Shown here: positions 22,340-33,324 of the stretch, piece after piece
How the letters are laid out: each line of letters starts with the position of its first letter
Position numbering within the stretch: the first letter of the stretch is position 1
NCBI GenBank assembly: GCA_009767595.1
Contig: VSDK01024297.1
Location: forward strand, 394,607-458,606
Source: Symbiodinium kawagutii
Lineage: Eukaryota > Sar > Dinophyceae > Suessiales > Symbiodiniaceae
DNA length: 64,000 bases
Direction of reading: 5' to 3'
Notes under the pieces: model-generated
The model's database searches: none
Told to the model about the DNA's origin: nothing
The model's input: the letters and a program-made list of their open reading frames with translations, nothing else
Made by a program: the position numbers and the translations under genes

Positions 22340-22420
22340 GCTTGGGTTATAACCATGGTTATAAAGCCATAACATATTATAACCATGGTTATAAAGTCTA
22401 TAAGGTAGCTTATAACCCCT
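22340..22420. repeat. Nested palindromes (TTATAACCATGGTTATAA)
   Basis: The 18-bp palindrome TTATAACCATGGTTATAA occurs twice within about 50 bp and is followed by a further TTATAACCCC. It can form cruciforms. It sits in the intron after the 22272-22310 exon. Confidence 0.6.
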
Positions 22421-22949
22421 AGAAACCATGGGTAGTGACCACTTACTAAGTGGGGGTGCACATCCATGTACTGGGCACATCACATGAACTCCGTCATCGG
22501 TTGTTGATTCCAGGTCAGAGGTTTGCTTTCGGCCCCATCCCTTCACTCTTTCTGATTGACTATCATCAGCAGTTTCTGCTCCTTGGGGGTGTTTGGTAGT
22601 TGTTCCTGTGGGTAACGGTATCCTTGGTGCTTCCGAGCTTCCTATATCTCCAAGACAGGATAAGGATGGATACGGTAAGATTCATGGTGTATATATGTAT
22701 ATATTTGCATAGTGTTAATGAAATTCAATTGGTAGCTTACATAATCACAGTGTTGCAACGTTCATACCCGTGTGTATATATCTACATATTTGCATACTCA
22801 AAAACAGGGAGAGTGTGACATTTTACTACAGATGTATGTATGCATAAGTAAATACAGTAAATATATACATATATATATATATAATATCTTTTTACATATA
22901 ACCAATCTGAAGTTCGCCATGTTTTCCAAGCTGTTGACCCCTTTGCAAG

Positions 22950-23035
22950 GACCTTGGGTTCGCATTACCAGTGCTTTGGAACCCGGTGGCATACCAGGCA
23001 CCCAGGGCGGGTCGGCGAACGAGGATGGCCGGCGG
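22950..23035 (+). CDS. Exon-like coding island (unit 4)
   Basis: TTTGCAAG|GACC acceptor and GGCGG|GTGATGG donor. Following phase 0 from the previous exon gives DLGFALPVLWNPVAYQAPRA then GRRTRMAG. The other open frame (GPWVRITSALEPGGIPGTQG) continues to a TAA at 23074. Frame choice rests on phase continuity only. Confidence 0.45.
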
Positions 23036-24148
23036 GTGATGGTGCAAAGGCACGAGTGGTTCGGGGCTGCGTAAAAGGGGACTATAATCGTCAATGATGA
23101 TTAAGTATGGTTGATATGCGTTAATCACACGGATAGAAAGCAACCACATCCCCAGTATTCCTCACTATTAAGCATGGTTGACTATGATTAACCATTCTAA
23201 CTTCTGATGGTTAATCAACCATGGTCAATAACGGTTACTGTTGGTTACTGATGGTCTTGTTGGTGAATGGTCGATTATAGCAGTCAAGTGGCGATCTGAG
23301 TCAGAACCAGTCGAACAGGCAGGTCAACATCCCAACGGCTATCCTGGTCGTTTTGGGGATGCAAACAGCCAGGGTACCCGGGACCAACAGCCATACTGAG
23401 AATCACTGCAGGTAGGTTGGTTTCAATTGATCGTTGTCAGGTTGATCAGAACTTCTCAGCTCATGACAAGCGGTCCCGTCATTTTGGAAGCTGGTTGGCT
23501 GGTGAATTGTACGCTGGCTATAGATTTCGAGTATATACTGACATGGGGTCATCCCCATCGATAGAACATCATAAGACACATATCAATCAAACATCACATC
23601 ATGGCATTACTGGTGGTTCATGATTCACATGAAGTTCATGATTGCAAATATCAGGAATCCATGAATGATGAATCAACATTATAATCATTATTAACCGACA
23701 ATTAGCCATCAATGAAACCATTATTGTAAACCATCAATATGAATCTTTTATTTATCGGCATGAACCATCGGTAATCATCAATAATCAGTCCTTGAGTATT
23801 GATTGAAGCAGCACCAGTAGCCATTATTGACCATCATAATCAGCCGTCGTAACTTGCCCAATTGTCCATCATTATCCATCATAATCTATTGTTGCTGGCC
23901 ATTAACCATTATGATGACCCTTCATTAATCATCTTTAATCATCATCAATCATCACAGCTATCTAGTGTTTATAGTTATTAATCACTGTGATTCGTTTTTA
24001 TTCATCTTTGTCCATCAATCACCACGTTTATAACCATCACAAAATAACCCAAAATGTTTCATCGTTAACCATCATTCACCATCATTTCACCATCATTCAC
24101 CATCATGAAACCATCATTCGCCATCAGTAAGCTGGTCCATTTCCATAG

Positions 24149-24350
24149 TTTCACCATGGTTCAACGCCCATCTCAACGTCACCCCTGGGCAGCGCTCGCA
24201 GCTGCGCTCGCCTTGCAGCTCGCCGCGAGGTCCGGACTCGGGGCTGTGGACCCTGCAGAGTTCCTTCTATGCCGAGTGCTATGGGCCCCTGCCGCTGGAG
24301 TTTCTGGAGAAGATGGGCGAGTTCCAGGCCACCACGGCGCGTGGGGGCAG
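24149..24350 (+). CDS. Exon of unit 4, unknown protein
   Basis: TTCCATAG acceptor and GGGGGCAG|GTGTGG donor, about 202 bp. All three frames are open because of GC content. The favoured frame contains SGLWTLQSSFYAECYGPLPL then EFLEKMGEFQATTARGG, and its two leftover bases join correctly to the exon at 25311. The competing frame (PWAALAAALALQLAARSGLG) resembles a signal peptide by composition. ACCATCATTCACC repeats precede the island, and TGATGGTTATTG repeats follow. Confidence 0.55.
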
Positions 24351-24414
24351 GTGTGGGGGCCGTGGCGTTTTGGGGGTGTCCCTTCGCCAAGGAAAGGCTC
24401 GGTTTGGTGATGGA

Positions 24415-24638
24415 GAATAGTGATGGTTATTGTTGATTAATGGTGATTACTTGATGGCTGATGATGATTAGTTGAGTGGTTGATGGTTAATGGTGACTAA
24501 TTGGTGGTTGAGGATGATTGATGTTGATGATGATTCACTGTGATGGTTGACAATTTGATGCTCAATGGTGATTCATTGATGACATTCATCAAGGATGATT
24601 CATTGACGATAAGTTGGAATTACTGGATGGTTGACGAC

Positions 24639-24695
<57 letters not shown>

Positions 24696-24830
24696 GGTGG
24701 TGGTGATGATGTCTATGACGGTGATTATGACGGTGAAAGTGATGGTGATAGTGATGGTTCATCATGACAATGAACCACTGATAATGAGGGCTAGAGTACG
24801 ATGGTTCAAAAAATTGGTTTAAGATGGTTT
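24415..24830. repeat. TGATGGTT-rich 5' intron tract with (GAT)n and (GGT)n
   Basis: Degenerate GATGATTGATGG words, then a pure trinucleotide block: GAT repeats at about 24638-24680 followed by GGT repeats to about 24703. ORFs reading poly-Asp/poly-Gly or poly-Met/poly-Val here are repeat artefacts. Confidence 0.75.
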
Positions 24831-25310
24831 GTAAGGGTTAACCCTCAAAGTTCACATGAACAACCATGTATGTTTTTTTCATAACGGTAATCTATTGATA
24901 AGCAAACCAGTTATGTATTCATTATCTCTATGGTCAACCGTCGTTGAAAGAGAGGAAAACAACACAACAAGAAGAGCAGACCTGTGGCGAGACGGTGCTA
25001 TGGCTGAGTCATGAGATTTGGCCATGAGCAGTAACCAGACAATGCGATCCCCCCAATTCTAGTTCATTGCTTTCCATGTTCTACACCCATTGGTGTTGTA
25101 TTATACCCACTTCTATATTGTCACCGCAACTATATTATCTCCACTCATGCTATCTACTAGTTCTGGCGATGTCTACAGCACATATATATATATATTACCA
25201 CAGATATCTACTGTAATAAAATCATGATATTATCTCCATTAAACAACTATGTATCTACTAGTACAGTTCTCAGTTTAATCATGATGTCTATATCCGTTCT
25301 GTTTTGGTAG

Positions 25311-25410
25311 ACACGGTTGTCACTGGCACCCGCACTCGCAGGCGGGCCCCGGCGCGCGAGAGTTATACCTCCGCACGCGCCGCGATGGGATGAAGGGCAA
25401 GGGCAAGGAG
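25311..25410 (+). CDS. Exon of unit 4, unknown protein
   Basis: TTTTGGTAG|ACACGG acceptor and GGCAAGGAG|GTGGGT donor. The frame reads HGCHWHPHSQAGPGARELYL then RTRRDGMKGKGKE, a His-rich start followed by a basic tail. The first base completes an Arg codon begun in the 24149-24350 exon. The next intron opens with GGTGGTGAATGGTGG repeats. Confidence 0.6.
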
Positions 25411-26153
25411 GTGGGTACGGCTGCGTCCGGTGGTGGAGATTGGGTGGTGAATGGTGGTGCTGAATGATGGCTAATGATGGTTGATGGATGACTAATAATG
25501 GTTAGTAATGCTTAATGGTTAATTGATTAACTTACCAATTGATGATTAAAAATGGCTAATTGATGGTTGATGATGGTTATTGATGGTTAATAAGTTAACG
25601 ATGGTTGATAAGCTGGTTTAATGTTGGTTAATGGTGTTTATCAGTGGTCAATAGTGGTCTCTCAACTGGTCATCATTAGCCATAACTAGTGGTTGACTAG
25701 CTGGTTGATGGTTGATGATAGGATATATAACCATTGTAAATGATGGTTCAAGATGGTTAAGAATGGTTGATAAGTTGGTTTAATGATGGTTAAGGGTGAT
25801 TGATGGTGTTAACTAGTGGTTTATCAATGGTTATCATAAGTCATAACTAGTGGTTAACACCTTGTTAATTGCGAATTATACGGTATTATGACTAAATGAT
25901 CTGGTGAATAGTGATTGGTGATGGTTGAAAACAAGCTGATCATAATGATTAGTAGGGGATACTAGCAATCAATAGGCTTGTTGATTGGGGCTGGTTCGTA
26001 AGCTGGTTAATGCTTCAGCAATGATTGATAAATGATTCATAAGAAATGACTAGTGCTACACCAGCTTGTTCATAGTTAATACTGTAACAGAGTAAGATAA
26101 CCAACAATAACAGGGGATACGAAGCAACAATAGTAAGGGATATGCCAGCAAAT
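25411..26153. other. Intron-like stretch, TGATGGTTAATGG-rich
   Basis: Dense degenerate TGATGGTTGATGATGG and GGTTAATG words from 25430 to about 26050. No coding island. Confidence 0.4.
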
Positions 26154-26300
26154 CTAGCTGGCGCTTGGGAGGGGAGCGGCGACTGGGACATTCGGTCGTG
26201 CTATACTGGCTTGAAAGGGGATCGGCACATTTGGAGCTACAAGGAGTGACCAGTAATGGTAGGCCGTGTTTTCTTCGGTTTCACTGCCGGTAATCGAACC
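26154..26300 (+). CDS. Coding-like island, frame unresolved
   Basis: After AATCTAG, two frames look protein-like: GAWEGSGDWDIRSCYTGLKG ending in TGA at about 26247, and WRLGGERRLGHSVVLYWLER to a TAA near 26292. No clear donor is seen. It may be an exon of unit 4. Confidence 0.3.
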
Positions 26301-26490
26301 CTTGCCATATCCTGTTGTAACGGTTATGGTAGTAACTATATACATAGGTGTATACACGATATAACTATAAACGGGAATTGAAAGCTTTCAGGAGGCAGTG
26401 AAAAGAAACTTGTTCAATGGTTGGACGCAATTCATTGGGAACATGCATTTGAACCCTGAGCTAGTTGCTTTGTTTGTCCAACTTGATCAC

Positions 26491-26500
26491 NNNNNNNNNN
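26491..26500. other. Assembly gap (10 N)
   Basis: Ten unresolved bases. The true gap length is unknown. No feature crosses it. Confidence 0.99.
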
Positions 26501-26823
26501 CATATCTAATCGATCTCTTTCCCACCCAGGATTGACAAGTGGTTGGTGGTGAGTAATATCAAGCTGACTAACTGACAAGAATCAAGGGAAATCAAAATAA
26601 GCAGCACAATCAGCACGTGATTCACAATAAACTGGCAATTGTATGTTCAATAATTGCTTCTCAAGGATTTGGCTGGAATGGTTGAATGACCAGCAATACT
26701 GGAAGAGAGAAAGGGCCGAAAAGCAACAGTAGTTGCATTCACAATATATGGTCACAGCAGTTTTCATGACATTTGTTTGTTGGATGTTTTTGTTTTTGTG
26801 TATCAAAAAATGGTTGATTATTT

Positions 26824-26928
26824 GGTGGTTTCTCAAAATGGTGGACTCCACAGTTATCGTCCTTATAAATTCCATCATAACAATAAACCAACCATTTTTT
26901 GGATCCCCTATGGCTTGAGAAACATCCG
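26824..26928. mobile_element. Family 1 element
   Basis: GGTGGTTTCTCAAAATGG at the left; CCCTATGGCTTGAGAAACATC at the right, the common TGGCTTGAG variant of the right end. The core holds CAATAAACCAACCATT. A possible exon follows at about 26960-27035. Confidence 0.65.
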
Positions 26929-27220
26929 TGTACTGGTTTCAGCCAAGTGCTTTTCTTGTGGCATGATGGGGTTTCCCAGCTTCAGCTCGCACAGAGATGG
27001 CCCTGAGGGGATGGCGGTTCCATCCGCAAGTGGTCAGAAAGCATCATGACCAACCACCCATGCTGGGCCCTTGGCATCATCAGCCATCATTTGTTGATCA
27101 TTATCGACATATCATCAATTACTATCATCATTGATCATCGGTATCATGGTTTCAACCTTTATTAATCATTATCAATCAGTTTCAAGACAAGTATTCACCA
27201 TTTTGCGTACTCGTCCACCA

Positions 27221-27507
27221 TTCTCATCACATCCATTCTCGATCAACCACTATCAACCACTCTTTATCTCCACCATCATCAACCGTTGTCAACCATCATC
27301 AACCGTTCTCATGTTGCATTCTCATCACATCCATTCTCGATCAACCACTATCAACCACTCTTTATCTCCACCATCATCAACCGTTGTCAACCATCATCAA
27401 CCGTTCTCATGTTGCATTCTCATCACATCCATTCTCGATCAACCACTATCAACCACTCTTTATCTCCACCATCATCAACCGTTGTCAACCATCATCAACC
27501 GTTCTCA
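27221..27507. repeat. 98-bp tandem repeat, about 2.9 copies
   Basis: The words TTCTCATCACATCC recur at 27221, 27319 and 27417, exactly 98 bp apart. The copies appear identical over the unit, which itself is built of CAACCATCATCAACC words. ORFs through it (NHYQPLFISTIINRCQP) are repeat translations. Confidence 0.9.
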
Positions 27508-27556
27508 ACCTTTCTTCGGGTGCTTCTTAAAATAGGGGTACCCCCAGATGTTCCCA

Positions 27557-27664
27557 TATGGTAGTTTCTCAAAATAGGGGTGCCCCCCAAACATCCAATA
27601 TTTGTCATTTGCAGCAATAAACCAACCATTTTTAGGGTCCCCTATGGCTTGAGAAGCCACCATA
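27557..27664. mobile_element. Family 1 element, middle of a cluster
   Basis: TATGGTAGTTTCTCAAAATAG to CCTATGGCTTGAGAAGCCAC. A truncated family 1 end lies just upstream (27518-27545) and another partial copy just downstream (27665-27724), so three insertions are stacked within 210 bp. Confidence 0.65.
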
Positions 27665-27716
27665 TCAACCATGTATAATGATAAACCGACCATTTTGCGG
27701 GGTTCCCTATTTCAAG

Positions 27717-27827
27717 ACACCACCTTATCAAGCGCGCCAGGAAGAGAAGGATCCACCTGCCCCGGTGCGGTGCCAAGAAACCACACGCCTGGGCATGCAG
27801 CGCAAGTGTGGCGATGAAACCATAGGG
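27717..27827 (+). CDS. Exon-like island with acceptor inside a family 1 end
   Basis: The acceptor CTATTTCAAG|ACACC is the right end of a family 1 element (normally CTATTTTGAG|AAACACC). The frame then reads TPPYQARQEEKDPPAPVRCQ and ETTRLGMQRKCGDETIG, with ATAGGG|GTTACC as donor. The first residues would be encoded by element sequence. Confidence 0.45.
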
Positions 27828-27923
27828 GTTACCAGTTTGTAATAGCATAGTATAGATGGTATAGTATATATGCCCAAGAAATAGAATAGAATGATAAAAT
27901 CTGATCAGCACATTCTACTTTTC

Positions 27924-28031
27924 GGGGCTTCTCAATCTGGGGGAAGCCGAACGATAGATGTTTTTTACGAATAACGACTAATAGTGGATGATTTTGGGAT
28001 GTTTGGGGGTCCCCAATTTTGAGAAATACCT
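27924..28031. mobile_element. Family 1 element
   Basis: Ends GGGGCTTCTCAATCTGGGGG and GGGTCCCCAATTTTGAGAAAT; the core holds GGATGATTTTGGGATG. The left end is diverged. Confidence 0.55.
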
Positions 28032-28299
28032 ATTTGACTGTAGAGGCATCAATACCACTATATAGGGACATCATGATTGTTTACAACAGGGATTGTCAAC
28101 TATTGCCAGCTATCCCTGTCATTGCTGGTTACTGCTACCTATGATTCTCCTTTTTTGTTTGACTATCCAAGATAGTCAAAGTGTGATGAGGGTAACTTCT
28201 CCTGGCCGAATCGGCCACCGCTGTTGTTTGTCAAAGCACCATTGCCGAAGCACATAACTTCGACTGTATCGCTTAGCTCAGCGCATCCCAATGCCAAGC

Positions 28300-29074
28300 T
28301 GATCAACCTTGAAGCAGCGCGGGCCGTTCGAAACGACCTTCAAGATGCACAATTTCCGCGATACTGAGCTGGGAGCCACCCCACCATGCTCCACGTACAC
28401 CTCCTGGAATGTCCAAAACCACCCCTGACCAGCCGCTGCGGTCCTTTCAAGATGGTGATCCACCGATCTGGAACTTCGAGTTTAGCAATCAGGTCAATCA
28501 CTTCGACATATCATTAGCTGTAGCTGAAGTTCATCAACCGCTATGTGATCAGTTCCCATTCCTCCGCATTGAATGCCAACTGAAATTCGGAGAAAACACT
28601 GGAGTTCGACGATATATCATCCACTATATGATGGACGATGCCAGAAGCCTACATGATATGCAACCCCCGCATGGCTGGGGCAGGCCCCAGACTCCTGATC
28701 GCCTCTATCAAGGTCTAAAGATCACTCGAGGTGCAAGAACGATTCATCCCTTCGATACGGCAACAGGAGTGGTCCTCGTTCATGAAAGTGGTGTCACCGT
28801 CAGCGGATATAGCCCCAATTCTGCGGCTAGAATGGCCATACACATCGATGCCCATTTTGGAGCACATCTTCGGCAGTTGCCAAAGCGCTATGACATCATT
28901 GCTGTCTGCAGCAACTGGACCTGTCTGAACATGGAGCTACGCCCCGTGGCGTTGGTGCAGCCAGGAGCCCCGCCTCTGCCCGCTGGCTTTCGCGCAAGCG
29001 CGCGGGACCCTGCCACAGTGGCCAGAGTTAGCCGCACTACCAAGAAAGCACGTGAGGCCAAGCGCCATGGTTGA
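28300..29074 (+). CDS. Intronless 221-codon ORF with decayed 5' extension, unknown family
   Basis: An intact frame runs from ATG 28409 to TGA 29072-29074 and stays open upstream to about 28302. It contains PPIWNFEFSNQVNHFDISLA, FPFLRIECQLKFGENTGVRR, IHPFDTATGVVLVHESGVTV and KRYDIIAVCSNWTCLNMELR, with a basic tail (SRTTKKAREAKRHG). Composition is coding throughout and no introns are needed, unlike neighbouring genes. Upstream of 28400 other frames also look coding (INLEAARAVRNDLQDAQF; GPFETTFKMHNFRDTELG), so the N-terminal part has suffered frameshifts. It is likely a retrocopy or an element-encoded protein. I do not recognise the fold. Confidence 0.55.
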
Positions 29075-29163
29075 CTCCTTCTACTTGCGCGTATGCCGCC
29101 GCATATATCCGTACAGCCGTAGAACCATTACATAGCAAGAGTGAGATATAACTTACCCCTTAT

Positions 29164-29275
29164 AGGTGTTTCTTCTCAAAATAGGGGATCCCCAAATGAT
29201 GCAAATGCAAAAGTAAACACTTATGAGTAATAAACCAACCATTTTTGGGGAGTCTCCTATGGCTTGAGGAAGCCT
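29164..29275. mobile_element. Family 1 element
   Basis: GGTGTTTCTTCTCAAAATAGG to CTCCTATGGCTTGAGGAAGCC, with AGTAATAAACCAACCATT in the core. It lies about 90 bp after the stop of the 221-codon ORF. Confidence 0.65.
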
Positions 29276-29393
29276 TGCATAGCCCATGCATATAAGATTC
29301 ATTTACGTGTCACCTAACCTCGCATCAGAGAAGTCCTCAGCATTTGTTTGGAATCAAATGCCATTTGCAGACTTGTATAGAAAAGCCATAAGT

Positions 29394-29470
29394 GCATCTA
29401 TCTATCTATCTATCTATCTACCTATCTATATATCTATCTATCTATCCATCTATCTATCTATCCATCTATT
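29394..29470. repeat. (ATCT)n microsatellite
   Basis: TATCTATC units with minor interruptions, running into a T-rich pyrimidine tract that leads to the acceptor of the next exon. Confidence 0.9.
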
Positions 29471-29564
29471 TGTTTTGTGTTTTCCTTTACTTTTGTTTTT
29501 TCTTTATTGTTCTGTTTGTTGATGTTTCTTGTCTCCATCCCACGATCGCCCATCTCCTCGGCAG

Positions 29565-29650
29565 CCTAAGGAGCAAGAGAAATGGAACAGCGACGAGAGC
29601 TCTGAGGAGGAGCCAAGCGAAGCGACAGTGGCGGCTCTGTGGATGGGAGG
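29565..29650 (+). CDS. Exon-like coding island (unit 4)
   Basis: Preceded by a long pyrimidine tract and CTCGGCAG (a second acceptor, CTAAG|GAGC, lies 6 bp later); donor GGGAGG|GTACC. The frame reads PKEQEKWNSDESSEEEPSEA then TVAALWMG, a strongly acidic Ser/Glu cluster typical of casein-kinase-type linkers. Good coding composition in an AT-rich setting. Confidence 0.6.
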
Positions 29651-31175
29651 GTACCATACCGGACCATACCTAGAAAAAATAGTGAATTTGTTCGGATAAT
29701 AGTGATTAATTAGCCATTATTAGCGTTCAAAAAAACCACATACCTGGAAAAAAATATGTTTTAATTGGATAGTAGTGATCAATTAGCAATTATTAGCCAT
29801 TATTGACCACCTGTGTGCAGGGGAAGGGCAGGGACCAAGCGAGCACAGCCATTATTGACCATTATTAGCACTTTTTTTAGATAGCACGTGCGAATGGTGA
29901 TGCATGGCTACCATGGCGGATTATTTGGATTGGATGTCTGGGAATTCATGAAAGATAGTAGGTTATGATAAGACTATGTGTTTAACCATGACAATTGTTG
30001 GGTGTAACAATCAAGTGCGGCGATGTACTATATTGTGAACAGCAAAAAATACTAGGTATATACCGTATATACATGTATATACCATGATTAACAATCAGGG
30101 GAAACAAGTGATAACCAACAATACTGAGGATGGCCGACAGTGGTCGATTAATGGCAGATGGTAAATAATGGTTAGCCACGACTGAGAATGGTTCACTGCC
30201 GAATGATAGGTGGCAATAACCAGCAATGACCGAGAATATGATGCTAAATGAATGCTATGTAGGTTGACCATGTTTTTTAATTGCAAGTGGGGGTAGCAAC
30301 TTTGTTGATTTCAGCATCCAAGTGTAAGGTTAACTTGTGGTTTCAGCCAGGGGTATCCACATATCCCTCGGAAAGGGGAGCGTTTTGGAGCTACTCTGAT
30401 GTGCTGTGAACAAATGGTAGTCAGATGTTTGTTATGTTCAAGCCTAGATGCAGATGATGGTTTCTATGTCATTTGTTTGGATGTTTTAGGATCACCAACC
30501 TGATATGTGTTTGTTGGCTATTTCCCTTCTAATCAACTTTCCAGGAAGCAAATCGTTGTCAACAATGTGCGATTCCATGACTGCTCAACATTTGTGCCGT
30601 GGTGCTGGGTGTGTGGTACATATCCAAACTGTCAATAAGAAGAAGCAATCGACAACAATCTTTCGGTCACCAACACTTTTACGGGTAATATGCAGTGCTT
30701 ATTCCAACCAATCGCATATGGTGGGATATCCATACTAGCATTTGGATGTTCCCGTAGTGATCATGATTGAACATAATTGATTTGCGGAATGCGGTCTCTC
30801 CATCAACTAAGCCTAGTCAACCATTATTAGCCATTCTGATTAGCCAGTACTGAGCATCACAATCCACCGTTAGCTAACCATTCATGTTTCAGCATTGACC
30901 ATGAACCATTTCTTTTAGATTCATCTTAATAAAAACCCTATTTGATAGTACATCACCAGCTATTTGAGGCAAACCAGGGCTGGTTTATTTGCCTGAATCT
31001 GCCATCAATCATCATCAACCATGATTGCTGGTGATTCTCCCCTGAATCAAGACCTATTGACGAAACCATTGCTAACTATCATCCATGATTAGTGAGGCAT
31101 TTGCTCTGACAATTAACTATTAGTGAGTTGATCACTATCCATCATCATTTACAAAACCATTACTTATCCATATAG
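29651..31175. other. Intron-like stretch
   Basis: AT-rich with TTAGCCATTATT words at 29700-29880. A GC-rich 28-bp patch after GTGTGCAG (29821-29848) could be a micro-exon but has no GT donor. 30780-31170 is CCATCATCAACC-rich. The ORF at 30505-30738 lacks support. Confidence 0.3.
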
Positions 31176-31346
31176 CTCTACCGTCCCACTGAGCGGCCAG
31201 CCATACCCCAGCTGCGGCGCCGCTCTACCATGAACTCACCATGCTTTGCAATGCCAGCGGAGCCCTGGCGCCAGGACTACTCCTTGGAAGCTCTGGGTTT
31301 GGCGGAGCCGCCGAAGCCGCCAACGACCTCGGTGGTGAACTTTGAG
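31176..31346 (+). CDS. Exon of unit 4, unknown protein
   Basis: CCATATAG|CTCTACC acceptor and CTTTGAG|GTGCGA donor, exactly 57 codons. The frame reads LYRPTERPAIPQLRRRSTMN, SPCFAMPAEPWRQDYSLEAL, then AEPPKPPTTSVVNFE. Proline-rich and basic, probably a disordered linker. CCATCATC words precede it. TGGTGATTTTCAGC and AATGATGG words follow. Confidence 0.65.
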
Positions 31347-33324
31347 GTGCGAGCAGAGGTCATGAAACGTCCTCAAGGTGGCCTAAGATGGAAGTAGAAA
31401 ATGGACTACGGTATTTATAATGTGTTTTTACGAACAAAGATGGTGATTTTCAGCTTTAGTTGACTATTTACAATGGTTTTTTTACGAACAAAGATGGTGA
31501 TGTTCACTTCCATGGCCTGGTTGTTACAAATGATGAACTATTTTTGTTACAAACAAAGGTGGTGATTTTCAGCGTCCAGGTTAGTTTGCCAGAAGGCAAT
31601 CACTTCAGAAAGGTTGGTGATAGAGTTCAATGATGGGTATTCATGGCTAATATGAATCATTAATGATGGCTGAATACATGTATCAGTGGTCATTAGTATT
31701 ACTGATGAACGATTAACAATGGGTATAGTGATATTGTTGAATGATGCCTGAATGAATGGTTAATGATGGTGAGTATATGGTTGAATGTGTGATAATTTAG
31801 TTGAATGATGGTGAATTAGTAATGATGGTTTTGATGCCGAAAAGGAGCCTGGTTTCGTGGAATATCCCAGCCAGTCGGATGATTGACCACACTTGAAACT
31901 TCTGGTAAGGAGCACTTCCAGAAGTACCAATGCAGTGATGGTTACAGTACCAATGCATACCACTATATACTATCTTGGGGAAATGATAATCATGTAGGGG
32001 TTATAAGCATCAATTGTGGTTAGTAATAGGGGATAAGCACTAACAATACTGTGAGCAATGATCACTTGATGGTTAGCCACTATTGTCAACCATTTCCCAA
32101 TGAAACTAATAATCATTTGCAAAAGCTACTATCCGGGAAATTGAAATTTGACACTCTGGTATCCTATCATCTATCTTCATTTGCCAGATACTAGCCACCA
32201 AGGAGAAAACACCACCAGCTGCTTTTTATAATGTTTGTTTGGTTCTCGAAGCAGCACATGTGAGACTGGAAATCATCAACTTAGTGGATTTTTTCTTTTT
32301 TCTTTGGCGAGGAAACATATTTGCCTTGGTTGGGGAAATAATGTACCTCTATTTTTTTTCTCAGCTCATTTGTTTGAGTTCAGTTTTGCGTCTACCTTAC
32401 CCAGCATCAAGATGCAACCCCAACGGTTGTCAGGTACTATTGACCATACAACCAAAAGCCCGTATCAAACACGGGTAGCACATGTGAGCACCATAAGCAC
32501 TATTTATAGTCTCAGGATCAGATACTACTTGCCATTCTTGGTTATGGTCAGTCACTATTCTTCATGGTTGGGATGTGCAACACAGCAACCATCAACAATT
32601 ACTGACCACTATGAACCTTTTCGTGTTCAGGTAGTGAGGGAACCATAATTGCTGACTAGCCATGGTTAGTATACCTTACTAGCCAGTGCACCATAATTAG
32701 CCATGGTTGACAGTGCTTATCAATCGTTCTTGCTTGTCGTTAGTGGTGCCACTCACTTATCAGTTGATCAAGACTCGCCTCGCCATTTAACTCGAGTTCT
32801 ATCTACCACCAGCCTGGTAGCTACCCTTGTGAAGTAATCTAAATGAACCTTTGACAACCCCCAGAATCAACCATTATCAATTTTTATGAACTATCAATTA
32901 TTAAGCAACCATTACTGATTAATCTTCATTAAACAAGGTGAACTGACCTGGTCATCCCTGATGAGCCATGGTTTTGGTTATCAATGTTAATGTTAATTCT
33001 TATTTTATCTCATTATTACTGGTTATCATTATGTATGGTTATCAACCCTACCAATGGTTAAACCCTATCAAACCATTACTAGTGAGTAGAATAATTGTCA
33101 TGAAATTGTTACTAACCTTATTACCAACATTCATGCTTGAACACTAGTACTATTCTTGATGGTTACGACCATCCTAAATCAACCTAGGAATCAACCTAAG
33201 TTAATCAACCATAACCAACCACAAATAACCATGATTCACCATCATCAATTATCATTAGTCACAATTAACCAAAAAATAAACCATGTTTCATCATCATCAG
33301 TTATGAATCCTCATTAACCATGGT
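31347..33324. other. Intron with clear opposite-word halves
   Basis: 31430-32100 carries GATGGTGA, AATGATGG and TGATGGTT words. From about 32400 to 33320 the words become AACCATTA, TCAACC and CCATCATC. The midpoint is 32335. A degenerate family 3 right end (CCAGGTTAGTTTGCCAGAAG) lies near 31580-31605. The AT-rich ORFs at 32235-32648 have no splice support. Confidence 0.4.

Noticed and set aside
22600..23074. A 100-codon ORF reading through ATATAT repeats into the 22950 island
   Set aside because: Its first 60 codons are repeat-derived. Only the GC-rich 3' end after the AAG|GAC acceptor is likely coding.
24540..24822. ORFs with poly-Asp/poly-Gly or poly-Met/poly-Val
   Set aside because: Direct translation of the (GAT)n/(GGT)n trinucleotide repeat in an intron tract.
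26270..26310. tRNA T-arm-like GGGTTCGATTACC on the minus strand
   Set aside because: The stem does not pair and no D-arm or anticodon arm is found within 80 bases.
27131..27564. Two overlapping ORFs of 134 and 92 codons (NHYQPLFISTIINR repeats)
   Set aside because: They read through the 98-bp tandem repeat built of CATCAACC words. Open frames are expected because the words lack stops.
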